From: a virus
Virus record (IMG/VR): IMGVR_UViG_3300018476_000015
Coordinates: 1 to 56,393 of that record
Reading direction: 5' to 3' (one strand)
Length of the DNA: 56,393 nt
Within the stretch, counting starts at the first letter, position 1. Every line of letters starts with the position of its first letter. Positions 13,509-21,205 of this stretch are shown here, in pieces. The position numbers were made by a program, and so were the translations under genes. The notes beneath the pieces were generated by a model. That model searched no databases. It saw only the letters and a list, made by a program, of their open reading frames with translations, and was not told where the DNA came from.

Positions 13509-14820
13509 CGTACTCCCCACGAACGAGGAGGCCGAGCGCAACCTGCTCGGGGCCTGCCTGCTGCACCACGCCGTGTTCGAGACCATCGGGCGCTTCTGCG
13601 CCCGGCACGACTTCTCCCGGGAGGCGCACCGCCAGGTCTGGGACGCCTTCGTCCACCAGCAGGAGACCGGAGGGCACCCGGACTGGGTCACCCTGCCCGA
13701 GGCCTTGCGCGCCGTGGGAGTGACCAACCAGGAGCAGATCGACCACCTCTGGCGCGACACCGGCGACTGGCGCATCGGCTGCTCGACCTACGACTACGTG
13801 GCCATCACCGAGTGGGCCAGGACCGTCGAGGCCCTGGGCGTGCGCCGGCGCCTGATCGGCGTGTCCGCCCGGATGGCCGAGGCCGGCTACGACGAGACCG
13901 ACACCGACGAGGCGGTGCGCAAGGCCTACCAGGCCCTGGGGGACGCCACGGAACGCCGGGGCCCCACCGGGGACGTGACCCTGGCCGAGACCACCGACGC
14001 GCTCTTCGACCGGCTCACCGGCGGGGAGACGGAGAAGGGGCTGATGACCGGGCTGCCCCACCTCGACGCCGCCACCAGCGGGCTGCGCCCCGGGGAGTTG
14101 ACGATCCTGGCCGCCCGCACCGCCCACGGCAAGACCGCCCTGGCCCTGCAGGTCGCCCGGAAGATCGCCGGCCTGGACACGAGCGTGGCCTACCTCAGCC
14201 TGGAGATGGACGCCGACTCGCTTACCGAGCGCCTGGTGAGCACCGAGGCCGGGCTGCCCATCCGGGACATCCTGGAGGGGGGCGGGCCCGATGACGGCGT
14301 GGCCCGGATCACCGACGCCATCGGCGCCCTGCACGGCCTGCCGATCACCTTCTCCGTCGCGCCGGCGACCACCCTGCCCGAGGTGAAGCGCACCGTCGCC
14401 CGGTGGGCGGACATGGGGCTGTGCAACCTGCTGGTCGTGGACTACCTGCAACTGGTGGGGATGGGGCGCGCCGTGGGCAACCGCGCCTACGAGGTGGGGG
14501 CGGTGGCCCAGGCCCTGCGCGACCTGGCCCAGCAGTACCGAATCCACATCTTCGCCCTGGCCCAACTCAGCCGGGCCGTCGAGGCCCGCCCCGACCCCAC
14601 CCCGGTGCTCTCGGACCTCCGGGAGAGCGGGGGCCTGGAGCAGGCCGCCGACTCTGTCTGGCTGCTCTGGCGCCCGGAGTTGTTCACCCGCTCCCCCAAC
14701 GACGCCGGCGTCGCCTTCGTCCGCCTGGCCAAGAACCGCTCGGGCCCGCTGACCACCGAGCCCCTGCAGTTCGACGCCCCCACCACCCGCTTCGGGCTGC
14801 TGAGCACCCGCGAGGAATGA
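13495..14820 (+). CDS. dnaB: DnaB-type replicative helicase
   Basis: 441 residues, starting inside the previous gene (ATGACGACC). The N-terminal domain (NEEAERNLLGACLLHHAVFE) is the DnaB primase-interaction fold. The RecA-like core has GLMTGLPHLDAATSGLRPGE, Walker A ARTAHGKT (207-214), Walker B LLVVDY (312-317) with the conserved LQL after it, and FALAQLSRAVEARPD ... LSDLRESGGLEQAAD, all DnaB hallmarks. It is the ring helicase that unwinds the fork, presumably loaded at the iterons in 12158. Length is normal for the family. No primase gene is seen nearby, so a host primase is probably recruited. Confidence 0.95.
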   Translation: MTTVDVLPTNEEAERNLLGACLLHHAVFETIGRFCARHDFSREAHRQVWDAFVHQQETGGHPDWVTLPEALRAVGVTNQEQIDHLWRDTGDWRIGCSTYDYVAITEWARTVEALGVRRRLIGVSARMAEAGYDETDTDEAVRKAYQALGDATERRGPTGDVTLAETTDALFDRLTGGETEKGLMTGLPHLDAATSGLRPGELTILAARTAHGKTALALQVARKIAGLDTSVAYLSLEMDADSLTERLVSTEAGLPIRDILEGGGPDDGVARITDAIGALHGLPITFSVAPATTLPEVKRTVARWADMGLCNLLVVDYLQLVGMGRAVGNRAYEVGAVAQALRDLAQQYRIHIFALAQLSRAVEARPDPTPVLSDLRESGGLEQAADSVWLLWRPELFTRSPNDAGVAFVRLAKNRSGPLTTEPLQFDAPTTRFGLLSTREE

Positions 14821-14874
14821 CGCTCAATCCACGAGTGTGCTATACTGTGAGTCCCGGCGGGATGTGCCCGCCGG
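14817..14874 (+). promoter_or_regulatory. Early promoter cassette 7 with leader hairpin
   Basis: ATGACG (14817-14822, overlapping the helicase stop), 18 bp, TATACT 14841-14846 with TGC before it (extended -10). CCGGCGGG/CCCGCCGG (14854-14874) around ATGTG. Drives the recombination operon 14897-20509. The -35 differs from the other cassettes but the spacer keeps CCACGA. Confidence 0.75.
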
Positions 14875-14896
14875 CGCCGAGATGGAGGACCCGCCC

Positions 14897-15100
14897 ATGG
14901 TGATGAGCAGAGCCAAGCGCGCCGCGGGGCGCGCCGAGCAGCAGGAGCAGCACCGCGCCCTGGCGGCGCTGGTGGTGCAGCAGCGGGCCGAGCGCCCGAA
15001 GGACCCGAAGCCCGTCGCCGTGGCGACGCCGGCGCGCCGGCCGGCCCGGCGCAAGAGCAGCGGTGGCCGTGGCCAGCGGAGGCGTCCCTTTGGTCGCTAG
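14897..15100 (+). CDS. Very basic small protein, 67 residues
   Basis: A helix rich in Ala, Gln and Arg (RAEQQEQHRALAALVVQQRA) followed by a Lys/Arg/Pro tail (ARRPARRKSSGGRGQRRRPF). The charge suggests binding to DNA or RNA. It is the first gene of the operon and overlaps the next by 38 bases if the long start of that gene is used. No family recognised. Confidence 0.6.
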   Translation: MVMSRAKRAAGRAEQQEQHRALAALVVQQRAERPKDPKPVAVATPARRPARRKSSGGRGQRRRPFGR

Positions 15101-15896
15101 GGGCTGCGGATCGCGCGAGCCGGGCGGGGCCTACCTGGTGTGCGGGCTGGGGCCCGAGGGCGAGCCCATCGAGCGCTTCATCATCGACCCGCCCCGCATC
15201 GTGGACCCCGAGGCCCTGGGGATCGCCCCCCAGGGCATCACCCTCTACACCGGGGCCCCCGAGGGCCGGGACGCCCACCTGGTGGACTGGGTGGGGGAGA
15301 AGCACTACCCCAACGTGGCGGACTTCGTGGAAGAGGTGGCCCACTTCGGGTCCTCCCGGCGCATCCCCAGTACCTTCGACTTCTCCCAGTTGGGGCTGCG
15401 CTCCAAGCACGTCCTGGTGCACGCCCGGGCGGCGGTGACGCCGGCGTCCGCTATCGTCTTCGCCGGCCTGCCCGAGGTGCCGGCGGTGTCCCGGCCGAGC
15501 ACCCTGCAGCGGGCCCTGGCGCGCCAGGGGCGGGCGAACTGCCCGTTCCTGGCGGCGCACGAGATGGGGGAGCCGATGCAGACCTGCGCCGCCTGGTGGT
15601 GGGAGTGGCTGCAGCCCAAGACGGTGGTCTTCGCCTCCGACCTGGAGGCGATGGAGCGCCAGTGCACCCGCCTCGACTACGCCCCCCGCAATCTGCCGGC
15701 GCTGACCTACGCCGGGTACGCCCTGCCCGACCGGGACGTGTGGAAGCCGGACTGGCGCCCGGCAGCCTTCATGGCCCTGCCGGTGCACCGGATCGAGGTG
15801 GTGCGCGACCCGCTGGAGGGGGCGCACGAGTTGGTGGTCAAGCGCGCCCGGAAGAGCGCCCTGCAGGTACTGGAGGTGGACCTCGATGACGACTGA
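15063..15896 (+). CDS. Hypothetical protein, about 277 residues
   Basis: A mixed alpha/beta protein with segments such as YLVCGLGPEGEPIERFIIDP, EKHYPNVADFVEEVAHFGSS and LALPVHRIEVVRDPL-like beta stretches. Start is uncertain: GTG 15063 gives the longest form, but TTG 15090, 7 bases behind GGAGG, is also good. Nine cysteine or histidine pairs are scattered without a clear finger. It lies upstream of the ParB-like gene (11-base overlap) in the recombination operon. No family recognised. Confidence 0.7.
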   Translation: MAVASGGVPLVARGCGSREPGGAYLVCGLGPEGEPIERFIIDPPRIVDPEALGIAPQGITLYTGAPEGRDAHLVDWVGEKHYPNVADFVEEVAHFGSSRRIPSTFDFSQLGLRSKHVLVHARAAVTPASAIVFAGLPEVPAVSRPSTLQRALARQGRANCPFLAAHEMGEPMQTCAAWWWEWLQPKTVVFASDLEAMERQCTRLDYAPRNLPALTYAGYALPDRDVWKPDWRPAAFMALPVHRIEVVRDPLEGAHELVVKRARKSALQVLEVDLDDD

Positions 15897-17028
15897 GACG
15901 CCGGCGGCCGAACAACTCCCCCTGATCCCGGAGCGCCTGCCCACCCTGGGGGGGCTGCAGGACGTGCAACTCGACCACCTCCCCCACAACCAGGACCTGG
16001 ACGGCCCGCCCCCCAGCGCCCAACTGGTGGAGAGCATCCGCCGGTGGGGCGTGCTGGAGCCGGTGCTGGTGCGCGCCGTGGGCGGGTCGCTGAACCACGG
16101 CGACCCGGCCACGCTCATCTCCGGGCGCCGGCGGATCAAGGCCGTCCGGCTGCTCCGGGACGAGTACCGCGAGAAGGTGCGCAAGTTCAGCGAGGCCCAC
16201 CCGGGCGAGGTGCTGACCGAGGAGCGCATCCCCGGCTACCGCGCCGCCTACGAGCGCCTGCGGGACTTCCAACGGGTGCCCGTCCGGGTGGTCTCCGACC
16301 CCGAGGGGGTGCTGAACGACGGGCGCACCGAGGCCCTGCTGGTGGCCACCAACGCCGTGCGCACCGACAACCCGCAGGCCGACTTCCAGGCCCTGGCCCG
16401 ACTGCTCGACCGGCTGACGGCGGACGGCCTCTCCGAGAAGGCGTGCCTGACCGAGGCGTCCCGGGTGACCGGGCTGGCGGTGGGCACGGTCAAGCAACGT
16501 TTACGGCTGCTGCACCTGACCCCGGAGTTGCAGGACGACTTCCTGGCCGGCCGGCTGGGGTACACCGTCGCCCTGCACGCCAGCCGGCTCGACCCGGAGT
16601 CGCAGGGCGTGCTGGCCCGGAAGCTGGACGCCGGCGAGCGGGCCACCCTCGACCTGGTCAAGGACGCCAAGCGGGAGGCGGTGCGGGCGGTGCAGGTCGG
16701 GCTCTTCGACGGCCTGCCCGACGCGACCGATGCGCCCCAGGACCCCCGGGGGGCGCCCGGCCCGGCGCCCGACGCCCGGGGCCTGGCCGAGCGGGCCCAC
16801 CTGATGATCGAGCAACTCCGGGCCGTGAAGCTGCCCATCATGCAGGAGGCGGCGAGCCTGATGGCCGACCTGCTGGCGGACGTGGAGGGGCGCGACGCCC
16901 TGGCCTACGCCAACGTCGACCCGGACGCCCCGACCGCAGGCATCCCGCCCAACCTCGTGCTGGACATCGAGCCCGAGCCCGCCCCTGAGAAGCCCAAGCG
17001 GACGCGCCGCAAGAAGGTGACCGAATGA
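15886..17028 (+). CDS. ParB-like DNA-binding protein
   Basis: 380 residues. The N-terminal ParB/Srx domain shows PPPSAQLVESIRRWGVLEPV (the usual QL..SI...G...P motif) and ISGRRRIKAVRLL (78-90; the GxRR nucleotide-binding motif). A helix-turn-helix follows (LSEKACLTEASRVTGLAVGT, then VKQRLRLLHLTPELQ), as in true ParB. The C-terminal 60 residues are Pro-rich and end basic (KPKRTRRKK). No ParA gene is present nearby, so the role may be regulation or nuclease activity rather than segregation. The longest intact ParB layout of the three ParB-fold genes in the window. Confidence 0.85.
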   Translation: MTTETPAAEQLPLIPERLPTLGGLQDVQLDHLPHNQDLDGPPPSAQLVESIRRWGVLEPVLVRAVGGSLNHGDPATLISGRRRIKAVRLLRDEYREKVRKFSEAHPGEVLTEERIPGYRAAYERLRDFQRVPVRVVSDPEGVLNDGRTEALLVATNAVRTDNPQADFQALARLLDRLTADGLSEKACLTEASRVTGLAVGTVKQRLRLLHLTPELQDDFLAGRLGYTVALHASRLDPESQGVLARKLDAGERATLDLVKDAKREAVRAVQVGLFDGLPDATDAPQDPRGAPGPAPDARGLAERAHLMIEQLRAVKLPIMQEAASLMADLLADVEGRDALAYANVDPDAPTAGIPPNLVLDIEPEPAPEKPKRTRRKKVTE

Positions 17029-17789
17029 CCACCACCGAGACCGAGACCGAGACCGACCCCCGCATCGACGCCGAGACCGGCGAGGTCTTCCACGACGAGG
17101 TGGAGGACTCGCCCGCCGCCGAGTCGTCCGTCGACTACGAGCGGATCAAGAAGTGGGTGATCCAGCAGTCCGGCAAAGACTTCATCCAGTACGCCGGGCT
17201 GCTCGACCTCCTGCACCAGGTGAGTCAGGGCGACTTCACCATCACCACGAAGCTGGAGCAGGCGCCGACCAAGGAGAACGGGGAGACCGCCATCGTCTCG
17301 GCCATCGCCTGCATCGGCACCAACGACCGCTGCGCCAGCGGACTTGGGGACGCCAACCCGGGCAACGTCAGCCGGGCCATGGCCCCCCACACGATTCGCA
17401 TGGCCGAGACTCGAGCCAAGGGGCGCGCCCTGCGGGACCTCTTAAATATCCCCCTGGTGACCGTCGAGGAGTTGGGGCCCCGGGGGAACGAGGCGGCCCA
17501 GCCCCGGATGGGCCCGCCCGCCGGCGACTACGACCGCGCCGCTCCGCGCCCGACGCAGAGCACCCCCGCCCCCGTCAACACGGACGGCCTGACCGTCGAG
17601 GGCCAGTGGTATTCCCGCGACCAAATCTGGGGCTTCTTCCAGCAGCGCCGGACGCAGATGCGGGAGCGCAACCTCAGCTTCCCCAGCCCGGCCTTGCAGC
17701 GCACCAGCCCCCTGCCCCAGATCGTGGAGCAGACCCGGCAGATGCGGATGGCCATCGCCGCCGACATCGCCAAGGCCAAGCCGGCGTGA
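17025..17789 (+). CDS. Probable single-strand annealing protein (Rad52/DdrA-like)
   Basis: 254 residues. After an acidic head (TETETETD...), residues 44-150 include DYERIKKWVIQQSGKDFIQY, a central beta region, and AETRAKGRALRDLLNIPLVT, which resembles the ETRAxGRAL helix typical of Rad52-like and DdrA-like annealing proteins. The C-terminal 80 residues are Pro/Gln-rich and end in a basic helix. It lies between ParB-like and nuclease genes, a usual place for phage recombinases. A RecT or unrelated ssDNA-binding protein is possible; assignment rests mainly on that motif. Confidence 0.6.
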   Translation: MTTTETETETDPRIDAETGEVFHDEVEDSPAAESSVDYERIKKWVIQQSGKDFIQYAGLLDLLHQVSQGDFTITTKLEQAPTKENGETAIVSAIACIGTNDRCASGLGDANPGNVSRAMAPHTIRMAETRAKGRALRDLLNIPLVTVEELGPRGNEAAQPRMGPPAGDYDRAAPRPTQSTPAPVNTDGLTVEGQWYSRDQIWGFFQQRRTQMRERNLSFPSPALQRTSPLPQIVEQTRQMRMAIAADIAKAKPA

Positions 17790-17821
17790 GCCAAGTCGAC
17801 CGCATCATCCTGGAGGAGAAG

Positions 17822-18076
17822 ATGTCCACCGTCTACCGGGCCGTCATCCACTGCGACCGCCGGGACTCCGGCAAGTGCCACGGCCTGATCGAGGTGAGCG
17901 CGTCGGGCCCCCACATCGCCCCCAACGCCGTCCACCGCGCCGCCCGGGACAAGGGGTGGACGCGGGGCTACCGGGCCAGCGGGACCGTCGACGTGTGCCC
18001 CGGTTGTCAAACTCCAGAGGAGCGGGCGATGATCCGCTCCGACGCCGTGGCCGACAAGGAGGCCGTGACCCCATGA
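17822..18076 (+). CDS. Zinc-binding protein, 84 residues
   Basis: ATG 17822 sits 5 bases after GGAGG; a GTG at 17786 overlapping the upstream stop would add 12 residues. IHCDRRDSGKCHGLI and DVCPGCQTPEERAM give two Cys pairs for one zinc. A helix with VHRAARDKGWTRGYR lies between them, so the layout is that of a small ribbon with an inserted helix. Function unknown; coupled to the next gene by ATGA. Confidence 0.65.
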   Translation: MSTVYRAVIHCDRRDSGKCHGLIEVSASGPHIAPNAVHRAARDKGWTRGYRASGTVDVCPGCQTPEERAMIRSDAVADKEAVTP

Positions 18077-18537
18077 GCGACACCATCGCCGCCCCGCCGG
18101 GCTGGTACTACTGCCGGATGAAGGAGGGGGATATGCACCTCGTGCGGTACCCCATCGCCGCCTTCCGGGTGGCCGAGGGCCTGCCGGCGACGCCCCTCAT
18201 CGCCAAGCCGGGGGAGCCCGGCCTGGTGCCCCCCACCCGGGAGGACGAGGCCGCCCTGGTGGGCCTGCTCCCGCCCGACCGGGAGTGGGCCAGCTACTTC
18301 GCCTCGGAGGACCTGCAGGACGCCGCCCGGCGCCTGTTCGTCTTCCTGCACCCCCGTCAGGCCGAGGACCTCCGCGCGGCCACCGTGGCCGAGGTGGAGA
18401 TGCCCGGGGTGGGCAAGGTGCCCGTCCGGGACGCCCGCCCGCCGGCGCAGCGCTCGCAGTCCGCCGACTGGATGAAGCGCGCCTGGGGCGACACCGCCCA
18501 GCCCCGCCTCGGGGGAGGCAGCCCGCCCACCGACTAG
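18073..18537 (+). CDS. Hypothetical protein, 154 residues
   Basis: The sequence is mixed, with many Pro, and hydrophobic stretches such as ASYFASEDLQDAARRLFVFL. The C-terminal 35 residues are Arg/Ser/Gly/Pro-rich and probably flexible. It overlaps the zinc protein by ATGA and precedes the ParB-fold paralogue B. No family recognised. Confidence 0.65.
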   Translation: MSDTIAAPPGWYYCRMKEGDMHLVRYPIAAFRVAEGLPATPLIAKPGEPGLVPPTREDEAALVGLLPPDREWASYFASEDLQDAARRLFVFLHPRQAEDLRAATVAEVEMPGVGKVPVRDARPPAQRSQSADWMKRAWGDTAQPRLGGGSPPTD

Positions 18538-18564
18538 CCCAGAACCGCCCAGGAGGGACGCCCC

Positions 18565-19497
18565 ATGGCCGTACAGGAACCGCCCGCCCGCGTGTCCGTC
18601 GACCCGCTGCCCGAGCCCCGACGCCCCGGGGTGCGCACCAAGCAGCGGGTGCTCCCCGCCCGCAGCCTGCGCCCGACCGACTACGGCCGCCCCATCCGCC
18701 CCCATTGGGTCACCCGCCTGGTGCGCGAGTGGGACAAGCGCAAGCAGGGCGTGCTCCTGGTGAGCCAGCGGGCCGACGACCGCTTCTACACCCTGACCGG
18801 CAACCACCGGGTGGCCGCCAAGCTGGCCACCGGCGAGACGGAATACGCCTTCGACTGCCTGGTCTACACCGGGCTCACCCTGGCCGAGGAGGCGGCCATC
18901 TACCTCTCCCAGGACTCGGAGACCCTGCGCCACACCGTGGCCGACGACTTCCCGGCCATGCTGCTGCGGGGCGACGAGACCGCCGCCGGCGTCGACCGGG
19001 TGGTGCGCTCGCTCGACCTGACCGTGGCCCGCTACTCCGGCGACGGCTGGGCCCCCCACCGGGTCCGGGCCGTGGGCGCCCTGCTCAGCGCCTACGACAC
19101 CTGTGGCGAGCAGCACCTGTACGACGCCCTGGCCATGATCCGCACCCTGTGGGGCGACCTGCAGATCAAGCTGGGCGGGCGGACGAAGAAGACCATCTAC
19201 TCCGAGGCGGTGATCGCCAGCCTGCCGGCCTTCTTCCGCCTGTACCCCGAGGCCGAGCGGAACTGGCTCGCCCACGCCATGGCCCGCGAGGGGCTCTCCG
19301 GCTTCGAGGAGCGCTGGATCGGGCACCGCACCGCCTCGAAGAGCCGGCCCCAGGGGGGCGTGGCCATCGTCTACGGCGTGCTCTCCTGGCTGGATATGTA
19401 CAACTACGGCCGGCGGGAGCAGAACCTGCTGGACGAGACGGTGGCCCGGCGGGCGTCCAAGATGCTCAAGCGCCGGCCACGCCGGGGGCCCCGATGA
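18565..19497 (+). CDS. ParB/sulfiredoxin-fold protein (paralogue B)
   Basis: 310 residues. RSLRPTDYGRPIRPHWVTRL followed by VREWDKRKQG and then TLTGNHRVAAKLATG (79-90) matches the ParB-fold layout of the 4992 product, including the EYA/DYGRP, WV..LR.EWD and G(G/N)HR blocks and a shared YTGLTL/YVGLTL...EEA segment. The ribosome site GGAGGGACGCCCC is identical in the two genes. It lacks the Pro/Gln tail of paralogue A. The gene sits in the recombination operon. Same biochemical uncertainty as paralogue A; duplication is well supported. Confidence 0.75.
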   Translation: MAVQEPPARVSVDPLPEPRRPGVRTKQRVLPARSLRPTDYGRPIRPHWVTRLVREWDKRKQGVLLVSQRADDRFYTLTGNHRVAAKLATGETEYAFDCLVYTGLTLAEEAAIYLSQDSETLRHTVADDFPAMLLRGDETAAGVDRVVRSLDLTVARYSGDGWAPHRVRAVGALLSAYDTCGEQHLYDALAMIRTLWGDLQIKLGGRTKKTIYSEAVIASLPAFFRLYPEAERNWLAHAMAREGLSGFEERWIGHRTASKSRPQGGVAIVYGVLSWLDMYNYGRREQNLLDETVARRASKMLKRRPRRGPR

Positions 19498-20018
19498 GTG
19501 AGGTGCTGGACGACCTGGGCGACCCGGCCAGCCTGCTGCTGGCCCGGGAGGTGCGCCTGACCCGCAAGCCCCCCGCGGTGGTGCCCCCGGCGGTCTGCGC
19601 CCGGGGCCACGCCCTGGTGTGGCTCCTGGGCCCGGCGCAGCCCTTCTCCGAGGGGGAGGGCCTGGCCGCCTGCGACTGCTCCCTGCGGGGCGTCGAGGGC
19701 CGGCTGAAGAACGGCTCCCAGCCCACCCTGTGGCGCTGGGTGCCCGCCCGGCCCCGGGCGCTCAGCCCCATCTTCCCCAGCCAGAACCGGCTGGCCTTCG
19801 CCCTGGCCCTGCGCCTGCGGGCCACGATCATGGGCACCGCCGAGCCCCTGCACCCCGGGCTGGGGGACACCGCCCACCAGCGGGCCTACGTCAAGCTGCT
19901 GAGCGCCCAGGCGGCCCCGCTGGTCGAGGCCATGAAGCGGGCCCTGAACCCCAACAACGGGCGCACCGCGGGCAAGCAACGCAAGGTGCCCAAGGGCGCC
20001 ACCGAGATGGCGGAATGA
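19494..20018 (+). CDS. Hypothetical protein, 174 residues
   Basis: Contains ARGHALVWLLGPAQPFSEGE with a nearby CDC pair (LAACDCSLRG), a hydrophobic middle (NRLAFALALRLRATIM) and a basic end (NGRTAGKQRKVPKGA). It overlaps both neighbours by ATGA, between ParB-fold B and the VRR nuclease. A DNA-related role is suggested only by context. Confidence 0.65.
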   Translation: MSEVLDDLGDPASLLLAREVRLTRKPPAVVPPAVCARGHALVWLLGPAQPFSEGEGLAACDCSLRGVEGRLKNGSQPTLWRWVPARPRALSPIFPSQNRLAFALALRLRATIMGTAEPLHPGLGDTAHQRAYVKLLSAQAAPLVEAMKRALNPNNGRTAGKQRKVPKGATEMAE

Positions 20019-20509
20019 GCGCTGCCCCGCGCCGCCGGCGGAAGGCCCCAGGAATCGCCTCTGTGAGCGCCACAGAGGTCGAGCAACTGGTCTGGTCGAC
20101 GTGGCGCGAGGCCGACCTGCTGACCTACGTGGAGCGCACCGCCCGGCTGCTGGGCTACCGGGCGTACCACACCACCTTCTCGATCAAGAGCGCGGCCGGC
20201 TTCCCCGACCTGGTGCTGACCAGCGCCGGGCGCCGGCGCACCGTCTACGCCGAACTCAAGCAGGAGGGCCTCTGGCCCACGGTGGGGCGCGTCCGCAAGG
20301 AGACCGGGCGCTGGATCGAGGGCCAGACCGACTGGCTGCGCGACCTGCAGGACGCCGGCAACGAGGTGTACCTGTGGTGGCCATCCGACGCCCAGGACAT
20401 CGCCCGCATCCTGGACGACCGGGGCCCCGCCTTCCTCGGCGTCGGAGGCGTGCGCTGCGTCGAGCGCCTGGAGACCTGGCTGGAGGCCAACCCGCCGGCG
20501 GACAGGTGA
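20015..20509 (+). CDS. VRR-NUC domain nuclease
   Basis: 164 residues. After a basic head, the VRR-NUC/Holliday-resolvase-like core has HTTFSIKSAAGFPDLVLTSA, where PD supplies the first acidic residue, then TVYAELKQEG with the E-x-K pair: the PD...ExK nuclease signature. A C-terminal helix with TDWLRDLQDAGNEVYLW follows, typical of stand-alone phage VRR-NUC enzymes. Such enzymes cut branched or flapped DNA; with an annealing protein and a ParB-like gene upstream it probably serves recombination. Last gene of operon 7. Confidence 0.85.
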   Translation: MSAAPRRRRKAPGIASVSATEVEQLVWSTWREADLLTYVERTARLLGYRAYHTTFSIKSAAGFPDLVLTSAGRRRTVYAELKQEGLWPTVGRVRKETGRWIEGQTDWLRDLQDAGNEVYLWWPSDAQDIARILDDRGPAFLGVGGVRCVERLETWLEANPPADR

Positions 20510-20510
20510 T

Positions 20511-20566
20511 TTGCGGTTTGCTCCACGACCTGTTACAATAGAGAGGTCGGGGGGACGTGCCCCCCG
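20511..20566 (+). promoter_or_regulatory. Early promoter cassette 8 with leader hairpin
   Basis: TTGCGG 20511-20516, 17 bp, TACAAT 20534-20539. CGGGGGG/CCCCCCG (20548-20566) around ACGTG. Drives 20590. Confidence 0.85.
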
Positions 20567-20589
20567 CGGGACGACTGGAGGCACCGCCC

Positions 20590-21126
20590 ATGAGCAACCT
20601 CACCGCTGACCAGGTCGCCGGCCTCTTCGCGCAGCGCCTCCCGGAGACGGGCGGGTGGATCAGCGCCAAGCAGATCGAGTGGCTGCTGCGCACCGTCGCC
20701 GCCGAGAACCGCATCCCCCGCGGGCGCACCGCCTCGGGTGTCCTGGCGGACGGGCGCGAGTGGGTGGCCACCCAGTCCGGCAACGCCAACCGCGCCGGCA
20801 CCCTGCAGCTTGTCTCCGTCGCGGCGCGCGACGCCGACCGGGCCGCCGAGGCCGAGCGCCTGCGCTACGAGGCGGCCTGCCTCGCGGTCAACAACGAGGT
20901 GTCCGCCCTCCTGCTGGCCGGCAAGGTGGACGAGGTCCGGGCCCGGCTGGAGCGCTTCGCCGCCGACGAGGCGGCGCGCAAGGCCCCCGCCGCGCCGGCG
21001 TACCGCGTCTACGAGGACGGCTCCGACGACTACTGCGGGGAGGACGACCTGACCGCCCGGGCCATCGAGAACAGCAACGACTACTGGGCCTCGATGCAGA
21101 CCGCCCTGGACGAGGGCGAGCGCTAG
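20590..21126 (+). CDS. Hypothetical protein, 178 residues
   Basis: Helical, with LTADQVAGLFAQRLPETGGW, SAKQIEWLLRTVAAENRIPR near the N-terminus and a mid-region with QSGNANRAGTLQLVSVAA. The C-terminal 45 residues are acidic (EDGSDDYCGEDDLTARAIEN). Expressed alone from cassette 8 with a standard GGAGGCACCGCCC ribosome site. The function is unknown; an N-terminal DNA-binding fold is possible but unproven. Confidence 0.65.
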   Translation: MSNLTADQVAGLFAQRLPETGGWISAKQIEWLLRTVAAENRIPRGRTASGVLADGREWVATQSGNANRAGTLQLVSVAARDADRAAEAERLRYEAACLAVNNEVSALLLAGKVDEVRARLERFAADEAARKAPAAPAYRVYEDGSDDYCGEDDLTARAIENSNDYWASMQTALDEGER

Positions 21127-21155
21127 ACCCGCCCCGTCCGCTGCCCGCCGGCGGG

Positions 21156-21204
21156 GTGCGCCGGACGTGCCGTTTGCTACACTAGCCACGAAGGGATGTG
21201 CCCT
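21156..21204 (+). promoter_or_regulatory. Variant early promoter cassette 9
   Basis: GTGCGC (21156-21161), 16 bp, TACACT 21178-21183 with TGC before it. A shortened hairpin AGGG/CCCT (21192-21204) keeps the loop ATGTG, and a second ACGTG mini-hairpin (CGG/CCG, 21162-21172) lies upstream in the spacer. The start codon of the next gene follows one base later, so this hairpin overlaps the ribosome-binding zone, unlike the others. Confidence 0.6.
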
Positions 21205-21205
21205 G

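Noticed and set aside
14113-14136. DnaB Walker A reads ARTAHGKT instead of GxxxxGKT
   Set aside because: Ala in the first position (ARPSMGKT) is common in DnaB-type helicases and the Lys-Thr pair is present, so nothing suggests inactivity.
21167-21205. An upstream in-frame ATG for the 360-residue gene
   Set aside because: It would place the -10 box and leader hairpin inside the coding sequence, and there is no ribosome site before it.
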